Positions 43,323 through 53,640 of a stretch of DNA of 64,000 bases are shown one piece after another. The position numbers and the translations under genes were made by a program. The notes beneath the pieces were generated by a model, which was given only the letters and a program-made list of their open reading frames with translations, made no database searches and was not told the DNA's origin. Source of the DNA: Neoceratodus forsteri (Eukaryota > Chordata > Ceratodontiformes > Ceratodontidae); NCBI GenBank assembly GCA_016271365.2, contig CM028132.1, positions 587,953,001 through 588,017,000 on the forward strand. The letters are read 5' to 3'. The stretch's first letter is position 1; each line of letters starts with the position of its first letter.

Positions 43323-43655
43323 GGGGCTCCGCCATGGAGGTGCAGCCAGAGCCGGGTGGCCACCCACAGGTGGCAGCTACTGTGTTGCGCCCTGCAATAT
43401 GGCAGCTCACCTGTGGGTGGCCAGCCATTGTTCCTTTTTTTTTGGCTCACCTGTGTGCAGCGCAAGTAGGGGTTGCGCATGTATGGACTCAGCACATCCT
43501 GGGCTGAATATCGAGATGTGCGGAGTATGCATGGGCACCCCCCCCACTTGCTCCACATACATTACTGATGCACTCCGGCACATCAGGATTTGTGCTAGAC
43601 ACAATCCCCATTTGAATATTATGCCAGGGCATAACCCTTTTGAATATCTGGGCCA

Positions 43656-45065
43656 ATATATACAACCGCTGACTTCTTTGCCCTGTTTCTCTTGTTGAAC
43701 TCAATACAAATATTGATCTTCAAATATATTATCCTCAACCACACGTGTAAACTTTTCCTCAGTACTCACTACTTAAAAAGCAGAACAGCCAGAGAAGAGG
43801 GACTCAGGCACATTTAGAATTTCAAGCGCAGTTTTGTAGCAGTAGTAGTAGTTTATTTGTTAATCGCCCAATCCCAAGGGCTCTGAGCGTAGTACATCAT
43901 TAAAATTTAGATTATGAAATTAAAATGGAAGAACCATAGCTACAATTTAAAAATAAATATATATAACTTAAAATAAATAAACACAGTATAAAAGTGGGTC
44001 ACTCCATTGTAATGCAGGACAATTGTTGTTTTACTAGGGAGTTGTACCGATGCAGGCATTTTTTGTTAACTTGTTAAAACGCTGCTCCGCAAGTGCTAGT
44101 TCAACCTTTTGATTCCCCATACCAAAAAAAAAAAAAAAATTGCATCTGCCAAAAGTGAAAAATAAAGCTTAAGTGACTTGCAAACACCTGAATGGTAATT
44201 CATGCAAAAAATCCAGCTCAGGTTGCTGAACATGCAACAAGGAGCCAATCACATTTATGAAGTGACAAAGAAAGGGTAAAGGCTGCTCTCCCCCATTTAG
44301 ATCCTTTGCCGCACATTCAGCATCCATCACTAATTTACTGCAAAGCTTTCTCAGGTTTTTACATATCTAAAATGTTCTAAACTTGCTATATTGGTTTACA
44401 TATCTGCTGAGGACAAGCCACACAGCTGAAAATCTGGAAGCAGGATTTTGGAGTCTAACGTGAAGGTGTCCACCCGAGTGTGACCCATCAACAAAAGACA
44501 GCTCAATAAATGAATCATGACAGTGGTAAAGCCTGGTGTTTCTTATTCACTGGAGTGGGGCCACCTGTGGAGGGGCCAGTGGGCAAGCCAACCATCAGTG
44601 GTAGAGTGGGCAGGCAGGCAGCCTACAGTTGGTCACTAGTTCGCAAAGTGCCACTGTGTTTCTTCATTGAGCTGAAGGTCTGAAGTACAAAAGGGGGGTC
44701 TTCAGTGCACAAAGTTCCATGCTGAGTGTCCCCTAAACCCTTCCTGCTTTTGAAGTACCACTGATTAAATATATGAACATACAGCTGTAATCCTCCAGCT
44801 CCCACCCCCACAACACCAGAGGAAATACATCTGGTAACACAGGAAGTTCAGTCTGAACTGTAGACTGACCCTGTAACATTGCATAGTGTGGACTGTATAA
44901 ATGGGAGTCTGGATAGTGATGCAGGTAGAGCATTATCAAAATGAAGGAAACCACAAGGCTACATCCAAGGTACTGTAAACACACATTTTGGCTCAAGTGA
45001 GGCTTAAACCTGTGTTTTCCCAGTTTCCTAACCAGTGCTCTAAGCACTAGACCCCACTGCCTTGA
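43656..45065. other. Probable hAT intron sequence with repeats
   Basis: Contains a LINE/SINE-type tail at about 43838-43990 (minus strand: 'cagagcccttgggattgggc', then 'gattaacaaataaac') and an A-run near 44126-44140. A minus-strand SINE follows at 44880-45065. Otherwise unassigned. Confidence 0.35.
44880..45065 (-). mobile_element. tRNA-derived SINE candidate (second family)
   Basis: The minus strand begins 'gcagtggggtctagtgctta', followed by gagcactgg, a good tRNA box A context. 'acacaggtttaagcctcact' follows as box B about 50 bases later. The body is decayed and no poly-A is seen. Confidence 0.5.
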
Positions 45066-45627
45066 CAAATGGCAAATGATCTTTTGGAAAATGGATCTCT
45101 GTGTGTTTGCACCTCGGCATACCAGCTCCGCCTCCCTCAACCATTACCAGTGCTGCTTCCTCTCAGATTGTGGCTGGCAACTTTCCAGCAGGAACAAGTC
45201 AGGTATCACAGGAGTGAGGGACACTTGGGGGGATGCCTAAAGCCAAAGACTGACAGCAGGAAGTGAGTCTGGCAGGCATGGGGGCCCTTTTGAAGTCTGA
45301 AGCAGATCTGGCCTTATGCTGCATATTTCTTACTTAATAATAATTGTTCTTCATTGTCTTTCATAAGGCTTGCACTGGAAGTGGAGAGAGGGAAAAAGGA
45401 ACGACAAAGGCTGTGAATGCTATATATTCATCTTTGAAAAGTGACATCATAGTTGAAATGAGAAGTGGCTATTATGTGGGCAAAACTTTGATCACAAATT
45501 ATAACCTTCAGAAGAGACTTGAACTATAGTTTCACAGCGTAACTATTTTTTGACTCCTGATCTCAGCTTGGGGGGGGGGTGCACACCTGCAGCTTACTGA
45601 AGTTCCTTTTTTCTCTCATTTCTTTAG

Positions 45628-46172
45628 ACTTGTACCAAGCTAGATCCCATAAAACAATCAGTTCTTCATGACACTGGCATATACACACTTTCTGAATCAA
45701 ATAATGATTTGTACAAATCTATATATAAGACTGTTCAAGATGCCTTTTTCAGGGAACTTCAGAAATTGCCATTTAAAGTATTTTCCCTGCAACTTGCTGA
45801 GGGAACTGATATGTCAAACAAAATCACTCTAATGGTATTTATCAGGTTTATTGATTCAAAGGTACATGTTCAGTCCAAAGTTTTAGGTGTGACTGACCTT
45901 CCAGAATGTAAATCGGAGGTAGTACACAAAGCTGTGAAGAATATGATCTCAGAAAAAAATCTATCAGATACCAAGATGATAGGTTTTGCCAATGGTGGGG
46001 CCTCTATAAGGACAGGATGCAAAAAAGGTGTCACAACTCCTGCCAAACTAGAGCACCCATATTTACTCGCCACTCACTGTCTCACGCACAGACTCACCTT
46101 AGCATCGGAGAAAGCAGCCAGCCAACAACAGTAGTTGGTCAACTATATGTCCACTGAAAATCAGCTTGGAAA
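45628..46172 (+). pseudogene. hAT catalytic-domain block
   Basis: An open frame runs from the splice-acceptor-like site (TTTCTTTAG, AG at 45626-45627). It reads TKLDPIKQSVLHDTGIYTLS, then FKVFSLQLAEGTDMSNKITL (the 'fs...DestD.s..' region, where the expected first catalytic Asp is Glu or lost), VFIRFIDSKVHVQSKVLG, MIGFANGGASIRTGCKKGVT ('igf.sDGAsvM.G...GV', with Asp replaced by Asn) and THCLTHRLTLASEKAA ('HC.aHRLeLA..da'). A stop follows at 46134; a GTAAAG donor-like site lies at 46173. Motif order is right for the hAT DDE core, but key acidic residues are replaced, so it is not active. Confidence 0.75.
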
Positions 46173-46207
46173 ACTGGTAAAGTATTCACCTAAATTATGT
46201 TGATTGC

Positions 46208-46470
46208 TTAATTATTTATTTATTTAGTTGTGTATGTGTTTATTTATTCGTTTTTATTAACCAGGTAGGGTGCACTAAACAAGTAACTGCCTATTTTTAG
46301 GCACAATCTGAGAGAGTACAACCAATAAACATTACAATGTAACAATGACAAATTTGGAAGAATACCAAAACAAAGCAGTGCACAAGGAATGAGCATATAT
46401 ACTCTGCAATGGCATGTAGCAAAGAAATGCACCAGGAGCATGCTATGAAATGTAAAGTAATTTTCTTCAC
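46208..46470 (-). mobile_element. L2-like LINE 3' tail inserted in the hAT remnant
   Basis: On the minus strand it ends '...tacttgtttagtgcacccta', then 'cctggttaataaaaacgaat' and AAATAAATA, the same 3' end as at 19905. It separates the two hAT coding blocks. Confidence 0.6.
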
Positions 46471-46589
46471 TCAATAGCGTTCATTTTTTGAGTCTGTACA
46501 GGCATTACAAGCCTGTATTGTGCCTCTTATTTCTGGTCTGCTACAGATGAAAGAGTATAGCTATAACAGAAATCTGGCTATGGGATGCC

Positions 46590-47519
46590 TTAAAAAATGG
46601 TGACTTTCAAATCTGTCAATACGATTTTCTTCCTGGCGGATGCTGTGGGTCTTCTTGCTATTCTTTCTAAACTCTCCCTGAATCATCCTGTCATCTCTGA
46701 GGCAAGGCAGCAGCTTGTCAGCACCACTGATGCACTGCGGGCACTTCTTGAAAATCCTGGGCCACGTTTAAAAGTCTAAGTGAGATGCCGAGAGAACCAC
46801 CAGAGGACAGCAAACCTATATTTAGAACACATACACTACATGGGCTCAAAGGGAACAGTTCTAGAATCTTCAAATGTCTTATATAAAGGCAACAGTTGGG
46901 TAGCCTGACAGTTACATTCCAGAAGTGACATTTATTTGACAACTAAAAAGCATTATACTCAACACAATGCACCTTTGGAGGAGAAAATTGATAGCTAAGG
47001 AGAACAGAAGACTGAAAACCTTATCAAGCACTACATTGTCTTTACGGAAGGTATACCAGATAATAAGATCATGCCAGTTAACCCACATGCAACCAAGCTT
47101 CAATGGTCGTTAATTCGTAGACTATTCTTAGCACACGGAATGTGCAGTATTGAAGAATTCAATGTCATGGTGATAGTCCCCAACAAAGATTCTTGTCCCA
47201 ACATGGCAATGTTATATGGAATATGTTTGGCAACTCCTTCAACTTCTGTAGCATGTGAATGAGATTTAGTGCATATAACAACATTAAGACTGTGGCAAGA
47301 AACCTTCTTAAAGTATGGAATGTAAACAGTCTCGTGACTCTTCTGGCTGAGGCACTCGATATTGGCAAGTCTGGTTTTATAACAGCCTTTGAAATCTGGG
47401 CTTCTGAAAAGGACAGGCATAATTTTCTGCAAACTGTAAAGAATACTGCCACACCTCCAAGTTCTCATGTTCTGCAGAGCTGCATCATAGACCAAATGGA
47501 AAATGAAAAAATAGTTTAA
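46590..47519 (+). pseudogene. hAT middle region and C-terminal dimerisation domain
   Basis: It reads FFLADAVGLLAILSKLSLNH and LVSTTDALRALLENPGPRL, the 'fLaD.L..l..LS..fQ..' and 'l..t...L..l...pG' segment. After frame breaks at 47071-47260: CPNMAMLYGICLATPSTSVA, then CE, matching 'FPnl..l..i.L.iPvSta.cER'. At 47265-47500: FSAYNNIKTVARNLL, then 'FEIWASEKDRH', matching 'FS.mn.iKt..Rn.L' and the end of the dimerisation domain. In hAT proteins this region mediates oligomerisation. Heavily broken. Confidence 0.75.
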
Positions 47520-47520
47520 T

Positions 47521-48114
47521 CTTCCTCATCTTCGTCATGTTGTATCTTGTTGATCCAATCTGTCTTGCACTGTTGGTTACCTCTTTGCAGTATTATAATG
47601 TCTTGCTGTGATTTTCTGAGCTGTCTTAAATGTTGCCTTTTTTCAGCGACGCCCTCTTGAAAAATTTATGAGTTCACATCACACTTAATGTCCAGGGTCA
47701 TCAGTCTTAAAGGCCCAGAGAGAAATATACAAGTCAATTATTGCATGAAAGAAAATAGTCACTGTCTTTTTATTTTTGCTATAGTCACTGACTTCATATT
47801 AGCATGAACATTAAAGACAGTGAATATTAGATGATTCACTATACAATGTCAGAACTAGTGTTCCACCAGTGAAAACAAGATGACGTGGACATGTCGTGTA
47901 GGTTTAGAACATAACTGGTGTGAATTTAAGTTGTTACATAATATATACCACTGTTGGTTGGCTGACTTCATTCTTTCCTACCAGGCTCAGTGACCTAACT
48001 TTCTCACAGATAACAGCTCCTACTTTTTCAAATATAACAAGCATTTGTCAGTGCTGAATGTTGTCTCGCTGGCATTGGTAGTGCAGGAGTTAGAGATGCA
48101 TAATAGGAATGGCA
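47521..48114. other. Unassigned sequence downstream of the hAT remnant
   Basis: AT-rich, no recognised repeat. It might hold the hAT 3' UTR. Confidence 0.3.
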
Positions 48115-48485
48115 GTGAATTATTGAACTGATGCCAACCCCACCTCCACCCTACAGAGACTGACAGGCATTGGGATGTGCCTTTGGGTCATCAGCTATAA
48201 CGCTCATGCCATTTTACCTCACCCTACCCTGTAGATACTGACAAGTGTTGTGGTGTGCTTAGGGGTCTTTGGGCCTTATACTTACCCCATTCCATAAGAA
48301 AATATGCTGAGATGGGTGCAGTATAGAAGAATGGGGTGAACTTTTAGGGCTGAACACTCCAAGGCACACCTCAATGCCTGTTAGTGGCTGCAGGGTGGGG
48401 GGTGGGGAGGGAATGGCATGAGCATTATTAGCCAATGATCCCAAGTCACACCCCTGATGCATGTCAGTCTCACAGGGAGGATGTT
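48115..48485. mobile_element. Small foldback element made of tandem units
   Basis: Two direct units (48145 onward 'ccaccctacagagactgaca'; 48225 onward 'accctaccctgtagatactg') are followed, after a short centre near 48300, by two inverted units (48355-48425 'caaggcacacctcaatgcct', gttagtggctgcagggtggg; 48435-48480 'ccaagtcacacccctgatgc'). The + + - - order makes a palindrome of tandem repeats, as in the larger element at 41821-43655. No ORF. Confidence 0.65.
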
Positions 48486-48535
48486 ACAGTTGGAAATCCT
48501 AACCTTGTAGGCATTTGTTGGTATTTTCACTCCAC

Positions 48536-49620
48536 ATTTTCAACATGGGCTTTTTGTGACCCAAGCACATGAAGAGCGGCATATCAGTTTGTTAACCAAA
48601 AGGTAGTTTTGCACAGCGACTATGCCAGTTAGCAACACAGGCATGAAAACACATTTTGGGCAGTATGTGAAAACTGACAACTGTATTGTTCATGAGGAGG
48701 TATAAAAACTGGCAATGCTGAAAATCTGTAGTGAAAATATGAAAAAATAGTGGTGTCATGAGCAGGCATAGAAACTGCACAACACACATCCATAACCTAA
48801 TTATTTTTTTATTTTATTTTATTTTTTTAACCATATTTTCAACATAGGCATTTTGGGACCTCCCCTCATGAACAGTGGCATTGTGATTTTGTTAATCTGT
48901 CCCAAAAGTTGATTTCCCACAGCGATCACGCCATTGTGCGCCACAGGTGCGAAAAAACATTTTGGGCAGGTGTGGAAAATGACAGCTGTACTGTTGATAA
49001 GGAGATGTGAAAAAATGCCAGTGTTGAAAATCTGGCATGAAAATATTGCAAATTTGCGAAGTTACAAGGGTGCGTGGAAACTGCACAACACACGCTTGTA
49101 ACACAGTCATTTTATGGACTTTCATCACCAAATTTTCAACATAGGCATTTTAGAACCTCTGCTCATGAACAGTGTCACCATCATTTTCTCTAACTGTCCT
49201 GAAAACAGATTTCACACAGCGATCGCGGTATTCTGCACCAAACATGCGAAAACACATTTCAGCCAGGATATGTAAAATGACATCTGTACTGTTCATAAGG
49301 AGGTGTGGAAAAAATGTCAGTTTTGAAAATCTGGAATGAAAATATTACAGATTCACGAAGTTACGAGTGTGTGTGGAAACTGTGCAACGCACACTCATAA
49401 AATAGCCATTTATTGGAATTTTTCACCAAATTTGCAACATAGGCTTTTTGAGAGCCCCCTCATGAACAGTGGCACTGTCATTTTGTTAATCAGTTCCGAA
49501 AGGTGATTCCGCGCAGTGACTGCAAAATCACCTGTCGGGACCAAATAACGCCATAACAGTGACTGAGTTCATGAGGAGGGATCCCCAAGAACTCCATGTT
49601 GAAAATTTGGTGCCAAAATT
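48536..49620 (+). repeat. 297-bp satellite, about 3.6 copies
   Basis: The landmark 'ttttcaacatrggcwttttg' recurs at 48536, 48834, 49131 and 49429, giving a spacing of 297-298 bp. Each unit also has 'catgaacagtggca', 'cacagcgatcrcg', 'gcgaaaacacattttgggca', 'gttgaaaatctggaatgaaa' and 'ggaaactgcacaacacac'. Units are 75-85% alike by eye. Conserved ORF-like stretches (48592-49131, minus) are repeat shadows that recur because the unit recurs. Confidence 0.9.
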
Positions 49621-49970
49621 TCCAAAAATGCCAGATATATGCACCAAAGTTGAAAAACCCTTTTTATGCCATTATGCAGCTTATCAGTATTTCTTCAGTT
49701 TGTGGTCAGCTTTGAAGAGTGCAGACATGCTCCCGGTCCACTGAAGATCGTCGCAAAGTGCTCTGGAGGTAAGAATGGGGTGAGGGGAGTGTGGGGAGGC
49801 AGGGTGCACAGAGGGTGGGCGCTGGTTGGGGCAGGGCCACCAGAGTCGACGAGGGACCATTTTCTGCTTTGCAGGTTTAAAAAAAAACACATCATGGAAC
49901 AGTTTTTCTTTCACTGGGGCATTTGGCATGCTAGGGTGGGCTCTCAGAGTGCCACCTGAGTGTTTTTTAG
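49621..49970. other. Unassigned sequence between the satellite and the 58-bp array
   Basis: Contains a splice-donor-like GAGGTAAGAA at 49766 and an acceptor-like TTTTCTGCTTTGCAG ending at 49875. The exon-like flanks match no gene, so I do not call an intron. Confidence 0.3.
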
Positions 49971-50208
49971 AGGGGGATTCTGTAGCTAATGGGGGATTGG
50001 GCACCCATGTCAAAACACAACAAATGGAGGGGGGACATTATGCCGACAGGGAGTGGGCTCCCCCATTGGCAAATTAAACTGGGAAGGGGGGACATGATGC
50101 CGAAGGGGACTGGGCACCCCCTCGGCACACACTTTAAATGGGAGGTGGGGTTGCATTATGCCGATGGGGAGTGGGCTCCCCCCGTTGGCAAATGAAGTGG
50201 GCCGGGGC
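49971..50208 (+). repeat. 58-bp tandem array in which each unit is a hairpin
   Basis: About four units. Each contains 'ATGCCGAYGGGGAGTGGGCT', then CCCCCCGTTGGCA, whose two halves pair (TGCCGATGGGGAG with CTCCCCCCGTTGGCA around a short GTGGG loop). Between stems lies 'aaattaaactgggagggggg', then acat. Stems are clear at 50040-50074, 50099-50128 and 50159-50190, with a weaker one at about 49985-50015. Confidence 0.75.
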
Positions 50209-50724
50209 ACTCTGCAGCGGCATGCCACTTTTTCTGTAAACTGGTTCACCAGGAAAGGCAAGCCACTGCAGGCTTAGCTCTCATTGCAGCGGACCTTTTC
50301 TTTGATCTGGTGGCCAGTTTATGTGCTGCTGGTGTCAGCGCCTGCAGTTGCCTTATTGGGGAATGAGGGACGCACCTACTGATGCATACCCTGCATTCGC
50401 CCACAGTGACCGCACCTCCAAATCTGCTACTAATGCAATATGTTGGCTGCGCAAGCGCGAGCCAACATAAAAAGCAATAAATGAATGCTGTTTTGCTATG
50501 TGAAATGGAAAATCATTTAGACTGCCGTCTTGTGTCAGACAAGTTTATCTGATTGCACTGCAGGTATTTTTTTTCTAGTAGAAAATAAACCATCAGCAGT
50601 TTATATTACACTTGAAAAGCAATTTTACCTTGTCCTTATAGTTACTAGAACTGTGAGAAAATCATATAAGCTAATGCACATTTTGTGCTGCCAAGACAAT
50701 AACTACTTTTAATGACAAACATAC
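50209..50724. other. Unassigned sequence
   Basis: It has a GC-rich left part with 'ttggctgcgcaagcgcgagc' and an AT-rich right part. Nothing recognised. Confidence 0.3.
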
Positions 50725-50932
50725 TAAAGTATAGCCTAGAGGTTAGAGTAACAAGCTGTGAATGAGTTTAGTACTTCAAGCTGACCTGGATTTGATTCTC
50801 ACAGCCTCCTCTTGAATAGTATATAACTCTGAGCAACTCACTTAACCTCTTCAGTGCACCCAGGTTGCCTGTGAAAACAGGCACTTGTGCCTAGGAGACC
50901 TTACCCAGTTACCAAATAATAAAAAAAGCAAA
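50725..50932 (+). mobile_element. CORE/MIR-like tRNA-derived SINE
   Basis: The head 'tagcctagaggttagagtaa' fits a box A, and 'gacctggatttgattctcac' fits a box B. The core 'ctctgagcaactcacttaac', then ctcttcagtg, matches the MIR/CORE domain ('ttgggcaagtcacttaacct'). The tail 'aggcacttgtgcctaggaga', then 'ccttacccagttaccaaata' and ATAAAAAAAG resembles the L2-like LINE tails at 19905 and 46208, as expected if that LINE mobilised it. Confidence 0.7.
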
Positions 50933-51977
50933 AATTACTCACCAGTTTTGCACAATTTTTGTGAAAATGATATGTTCAAAACACTCAGAAGTGTTGAATA
51001 CAAATTGCTTTATGGAAAAACAAAGTGACTGCACATAAATAAAGCCTTGGTACTAATTTTTGCCATGACTTGATGTGTGGCTCAAGGTTTGTTGTGGTGG
51101 CTAAAACATGGGGGTGGACGGGGCCTGTTTTGCCACAGTGGCTAAAGGTTTCAAAATCCTAGGGAGAATAGAGTCAGGGACACAAAACTACTTGCCTAAG
51201 TAAATCTGAAGTAATGTTAGCTGTAATGGACTTTCTTTAACAAGGTACAGCACTTTCATAATTCAGCAAAGCTTAGAGTGGAACTTACAAATGATACAAA
51301 CTCTTCCTAGAAAATCAAAGTGCCAGTGTACTGTTGTAGCTTTCCTAAGCTTTTCCTTCTGACTTTAAGGATAACATCAAACCTACTAGTAATTTTAAGT
51401 TTTTCCAAGCCAAGATTTTCCTTGAGGTTCTAAGGATTTCCCACCTTAAATTAACACTGGTACAGTGCGTTCAAAATGTGTCACCCTCACCTACTGTTAG
51501 GAACTCATCAAGGCATCTGCCGCTGAGGATACCAGGGTAACATCCATCACAGCCACATCAAGTTAACGTCTTCTTCACACAAAACTCTGCACATACTTCT
51601 GAGTATTGGCCATGGCACAGTAAGAGACCTGCATTCATGATGGACCCCTTGGGGAGATTGACTATCCTCATTCAGCTCAAAGCACCCATATTGAATAAGG
51701 TTAAGCATAGAATGTTTTGACTCATATATACTCTCTGTGAGGGAATGGTTTAAGGGTTGACTGTGATGATCCAGTTGGCGTCCACAAATCTAGCACCACA
51801 GGAATATTCAGACTGTGCTTCTGGGTCCCCATCTACCTTTTGAGGGAGCATAAAGGAACTGCTGGGCTACTACTTCTTCAAATAGGGTCTCTAGATGCTA
51901 TGAAAGAGAAAATGCATTAGTCTTCCCTGGAGCTCTAGGCTATAACTAGAGACCCGTGTTTTTCTTAAATAAGAAAT
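50933..51977. other. Unassigned sequence
   Basis: No coding similarity or repeat recognised over about 1 kb. This is the least repeat-like part of the window and could be unique DNA. Confidence 0.3.
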
Positions 51978-52188
51978 AAATCCAGAACAGATGGTTTGAT
52001 ACCTTTTATTGGACCAACAAGGATGTTACAAAAAGAACAAATTGCTTTAGCTTGCTAAAGCCATTAGCATGTGAATGCCATTAAGCTTCCAAAGAAGAAC
52101 TTGTTGGTCCAAAAGCTAAAGCAATTTGTTCTTTTTGTAACATCCTTGTTGGTCCAATAAAAGGTATCAAACCATCTGTTCTGGATTT
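51978..52188. mobile_element. Palindrome with 75-bp arms (inverted repeat)
   Basis: Arms 51978-52053 and 52113-52188 are near-perfect inverted copies (AAATCCAGAACAGATGGTTT..., CCTTTTATTGGACCAACAAG..., against their complements). A 59-bp spacer holds another partial copy of 'cttgttggtcca'. The arm text 'ttggtccaataaaaggtatc' is typical of the 3' ends of a vertebrate dispersed repeat that I cannot name with certainty. Confidence 0.75.
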
Positions 52189-52959
52189 GTTTTTACTAGG
52201 ACCAATACAGCATTAAAATGTTTGTCAAGAAATTCAATGTATAAAAAGAAATAAAACAAACAAATGAAAAAAGTTAAAAAAAATTGTTTTTGTTTGGCAA
52301 AAACTAAAGAAATGCTTGCGGCAGTTGTTGTTTAGGATCTGTTGTTACCACAAAGATGGTCCACAAGAAAGTGGCAGTGGAATTGTCTGATTCACAAAAC
52401 CTTTCAAGACCACAGCATAATGCTGCTTAATACATTGTAGTATACTAGGAATGTGATTTCTAGTGTGTATACGGTCATTTTGAGGATTTGTGAATGTAAA
52501 TATGATACCATGAAATAAAAGTACGTTTTCAATGAATAAAAAGAAATAACATCAAATTCCAGAAAAATAAAAATTATAAAAAAAATATAAAAAGAATTTC
52601 ATGGGGGCTCTAGCTATAACTCTTGTGAGCTCCAGAGCTGGTCTGCCTGGACAAACTGTTTACCACACCTATCCTACAATGGTCCAACAGAATGCCCCGT
52701 GACGCTTGATCAGCTGGTTATGACTGTTGTATGATATTTAAAAAATAAAAATATAGTATGTGATTGTCTCACATAAGACAACCTGTGCTCCCATGGGTGC
52801 CCCCCTTCCAGGTTTCAGTGAATCTACAGGATATGTAAACTGACCGGGAACAATTTAATTAACTGACCTACTTCAGAATGGCATTTTATTACCTTTTTAT
52901 GACATGCCTAGGCTCTTTGAAGTGGAAACAAAATGTGACTTTGTGAGTCTGCCAGAGGA
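52189..52959. other. Unassigned AT-rich sequence
   Basis: A-rich runs and AATAAA-like motifs; no recognised element. Confidence 0.3.
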
Positions 52960-53640
52960 TGAGTCTAATAAACTTTTATGATGTCTTAAGAGGAAGAACA
53001 TTTTTATACCAACTTGCTGTTAAAAGTTATAAACCCTTTGGTGTTCCTTGGGAAAACAGGAACCAGCCACCAGTTCAAAGGAAAGGCTTGATTAAAGACT
53101 GTCCTAATTTAGGAAATGTCTTTTTCCTTCGGAAATCACATTATTTAAAATATCTCCTGATAGGACACCATGTTAGTATTTTTTTTTATTCTAAAAGGAG
53201 GAGCTAGATGACTCATAGAAGGGGCATGGAGAGACAGAGTTAAACTATACTTATGTCTGACATGATTGATATATTATTTGGGGACTCCGAGTGAGAGACA
53301 CAGCTCTCTTATTTAACTTTATAGGCACTTACAGAGGTAATACATTAGATAGAAAAGGTCTAAATGTATTGTGGTGGGAGTTTTTGTTTTGTACTTTTCC
53401 CTTATTCTTTTATGTGATTGTGAGCTCTTTGATATATTGTTATGTGCTTACATTTTTCATATTTTTATCATCTTTTAGTAAAGAATCTTTTATTTAAAAG
53501 ACTGCCTGGGTGTCTGCCAGTTCTTTCTGCATGTGACGTATAGGAGATTAAGTCTGACAAAACTGTTCAAAATCTTGATGGTGTTACTAAGCTTGGAAAA
53601 AGGTAAGAATATACCTAAGGTCTCTTATAGAATTTTAAGG
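52960..53640 (+). repeat. Candidate LTR (uncertain)
   Basis: It ends with 'cttttagtaaagaatctttt', then atttaaaag, followed by 'actgcctgggtgtctgccag', which looks like an R/U5 region of an LTR element. No second LTR, clear TG...CA borders or target duplication found, so the bounds are approximate. The two short + strand ORFs have no family match. Confidence 0.3.

Larger units (their letters stand above)
41821..43655. mobile_element. Long foldback (imperfect palindrome) element with internal arrays
   Basis: The ends are inverted: TGGCCTGGATATTCA at 41821 and TGAATATCTGGGCCA ending at 43655. The centre is the perfect palindrome GATATGTGAATGGATCCATT... at 42843-42870. About 200 bp on each side of the centre are mirror copies (42675-42855 against 42858-43045). 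Further out, each arm carries an array of the same 69-bp unit in opposite orientation. The left arm is about 1.04 kb and the right about 0.80 kb. No ORF is conserved; ORFs occur on both strands as palindrome shadows. No target duplication is evident. It lies 12 bp behind a splice-donor-like site of the hAT remnant. Confidence 0.8.
41490..47520 (+). pseudogene. hAT transposase gene remnant (ZNF862-like), apparently intron-containing
   Basis: Coding-like blocks on + line up in the order of a hAT transposase with an N-terminal TTF/BED-type zinc finger. They are a finger region (41490-41808), a catalytic-domain block (45628-46172), and a middle plus C-terminal dimerisation block (46590-47519). 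Splice-like sites flank the first two: donor CAG/GTAAGT at 41808/41809 and acceptor TTTCTTTAG at 45627. Foreign repeats fill the gaps, including the 1.8-kb foldback at 41821-43655 and an L2-like tail at 46208-46470. Normal role: cut-and-paste transposition. Frameshifts and stops suggest a dead copy; a domesticated host gene is less likely. No terminal inverted repeats were found. Confidence 0.65.

Noticed and set aside
48592..49131. Repeated short ORFs as a protein family
   Set aside because: They recur because the 297-bp satellite unit recurs.
49766..49875. Splice-donor and acceptor-like pair (GTAAGA ... TTTGCAG)
   Set aside because: The flanking exon-like sequence does not match any gene, and the intron would be only about 110 bp.
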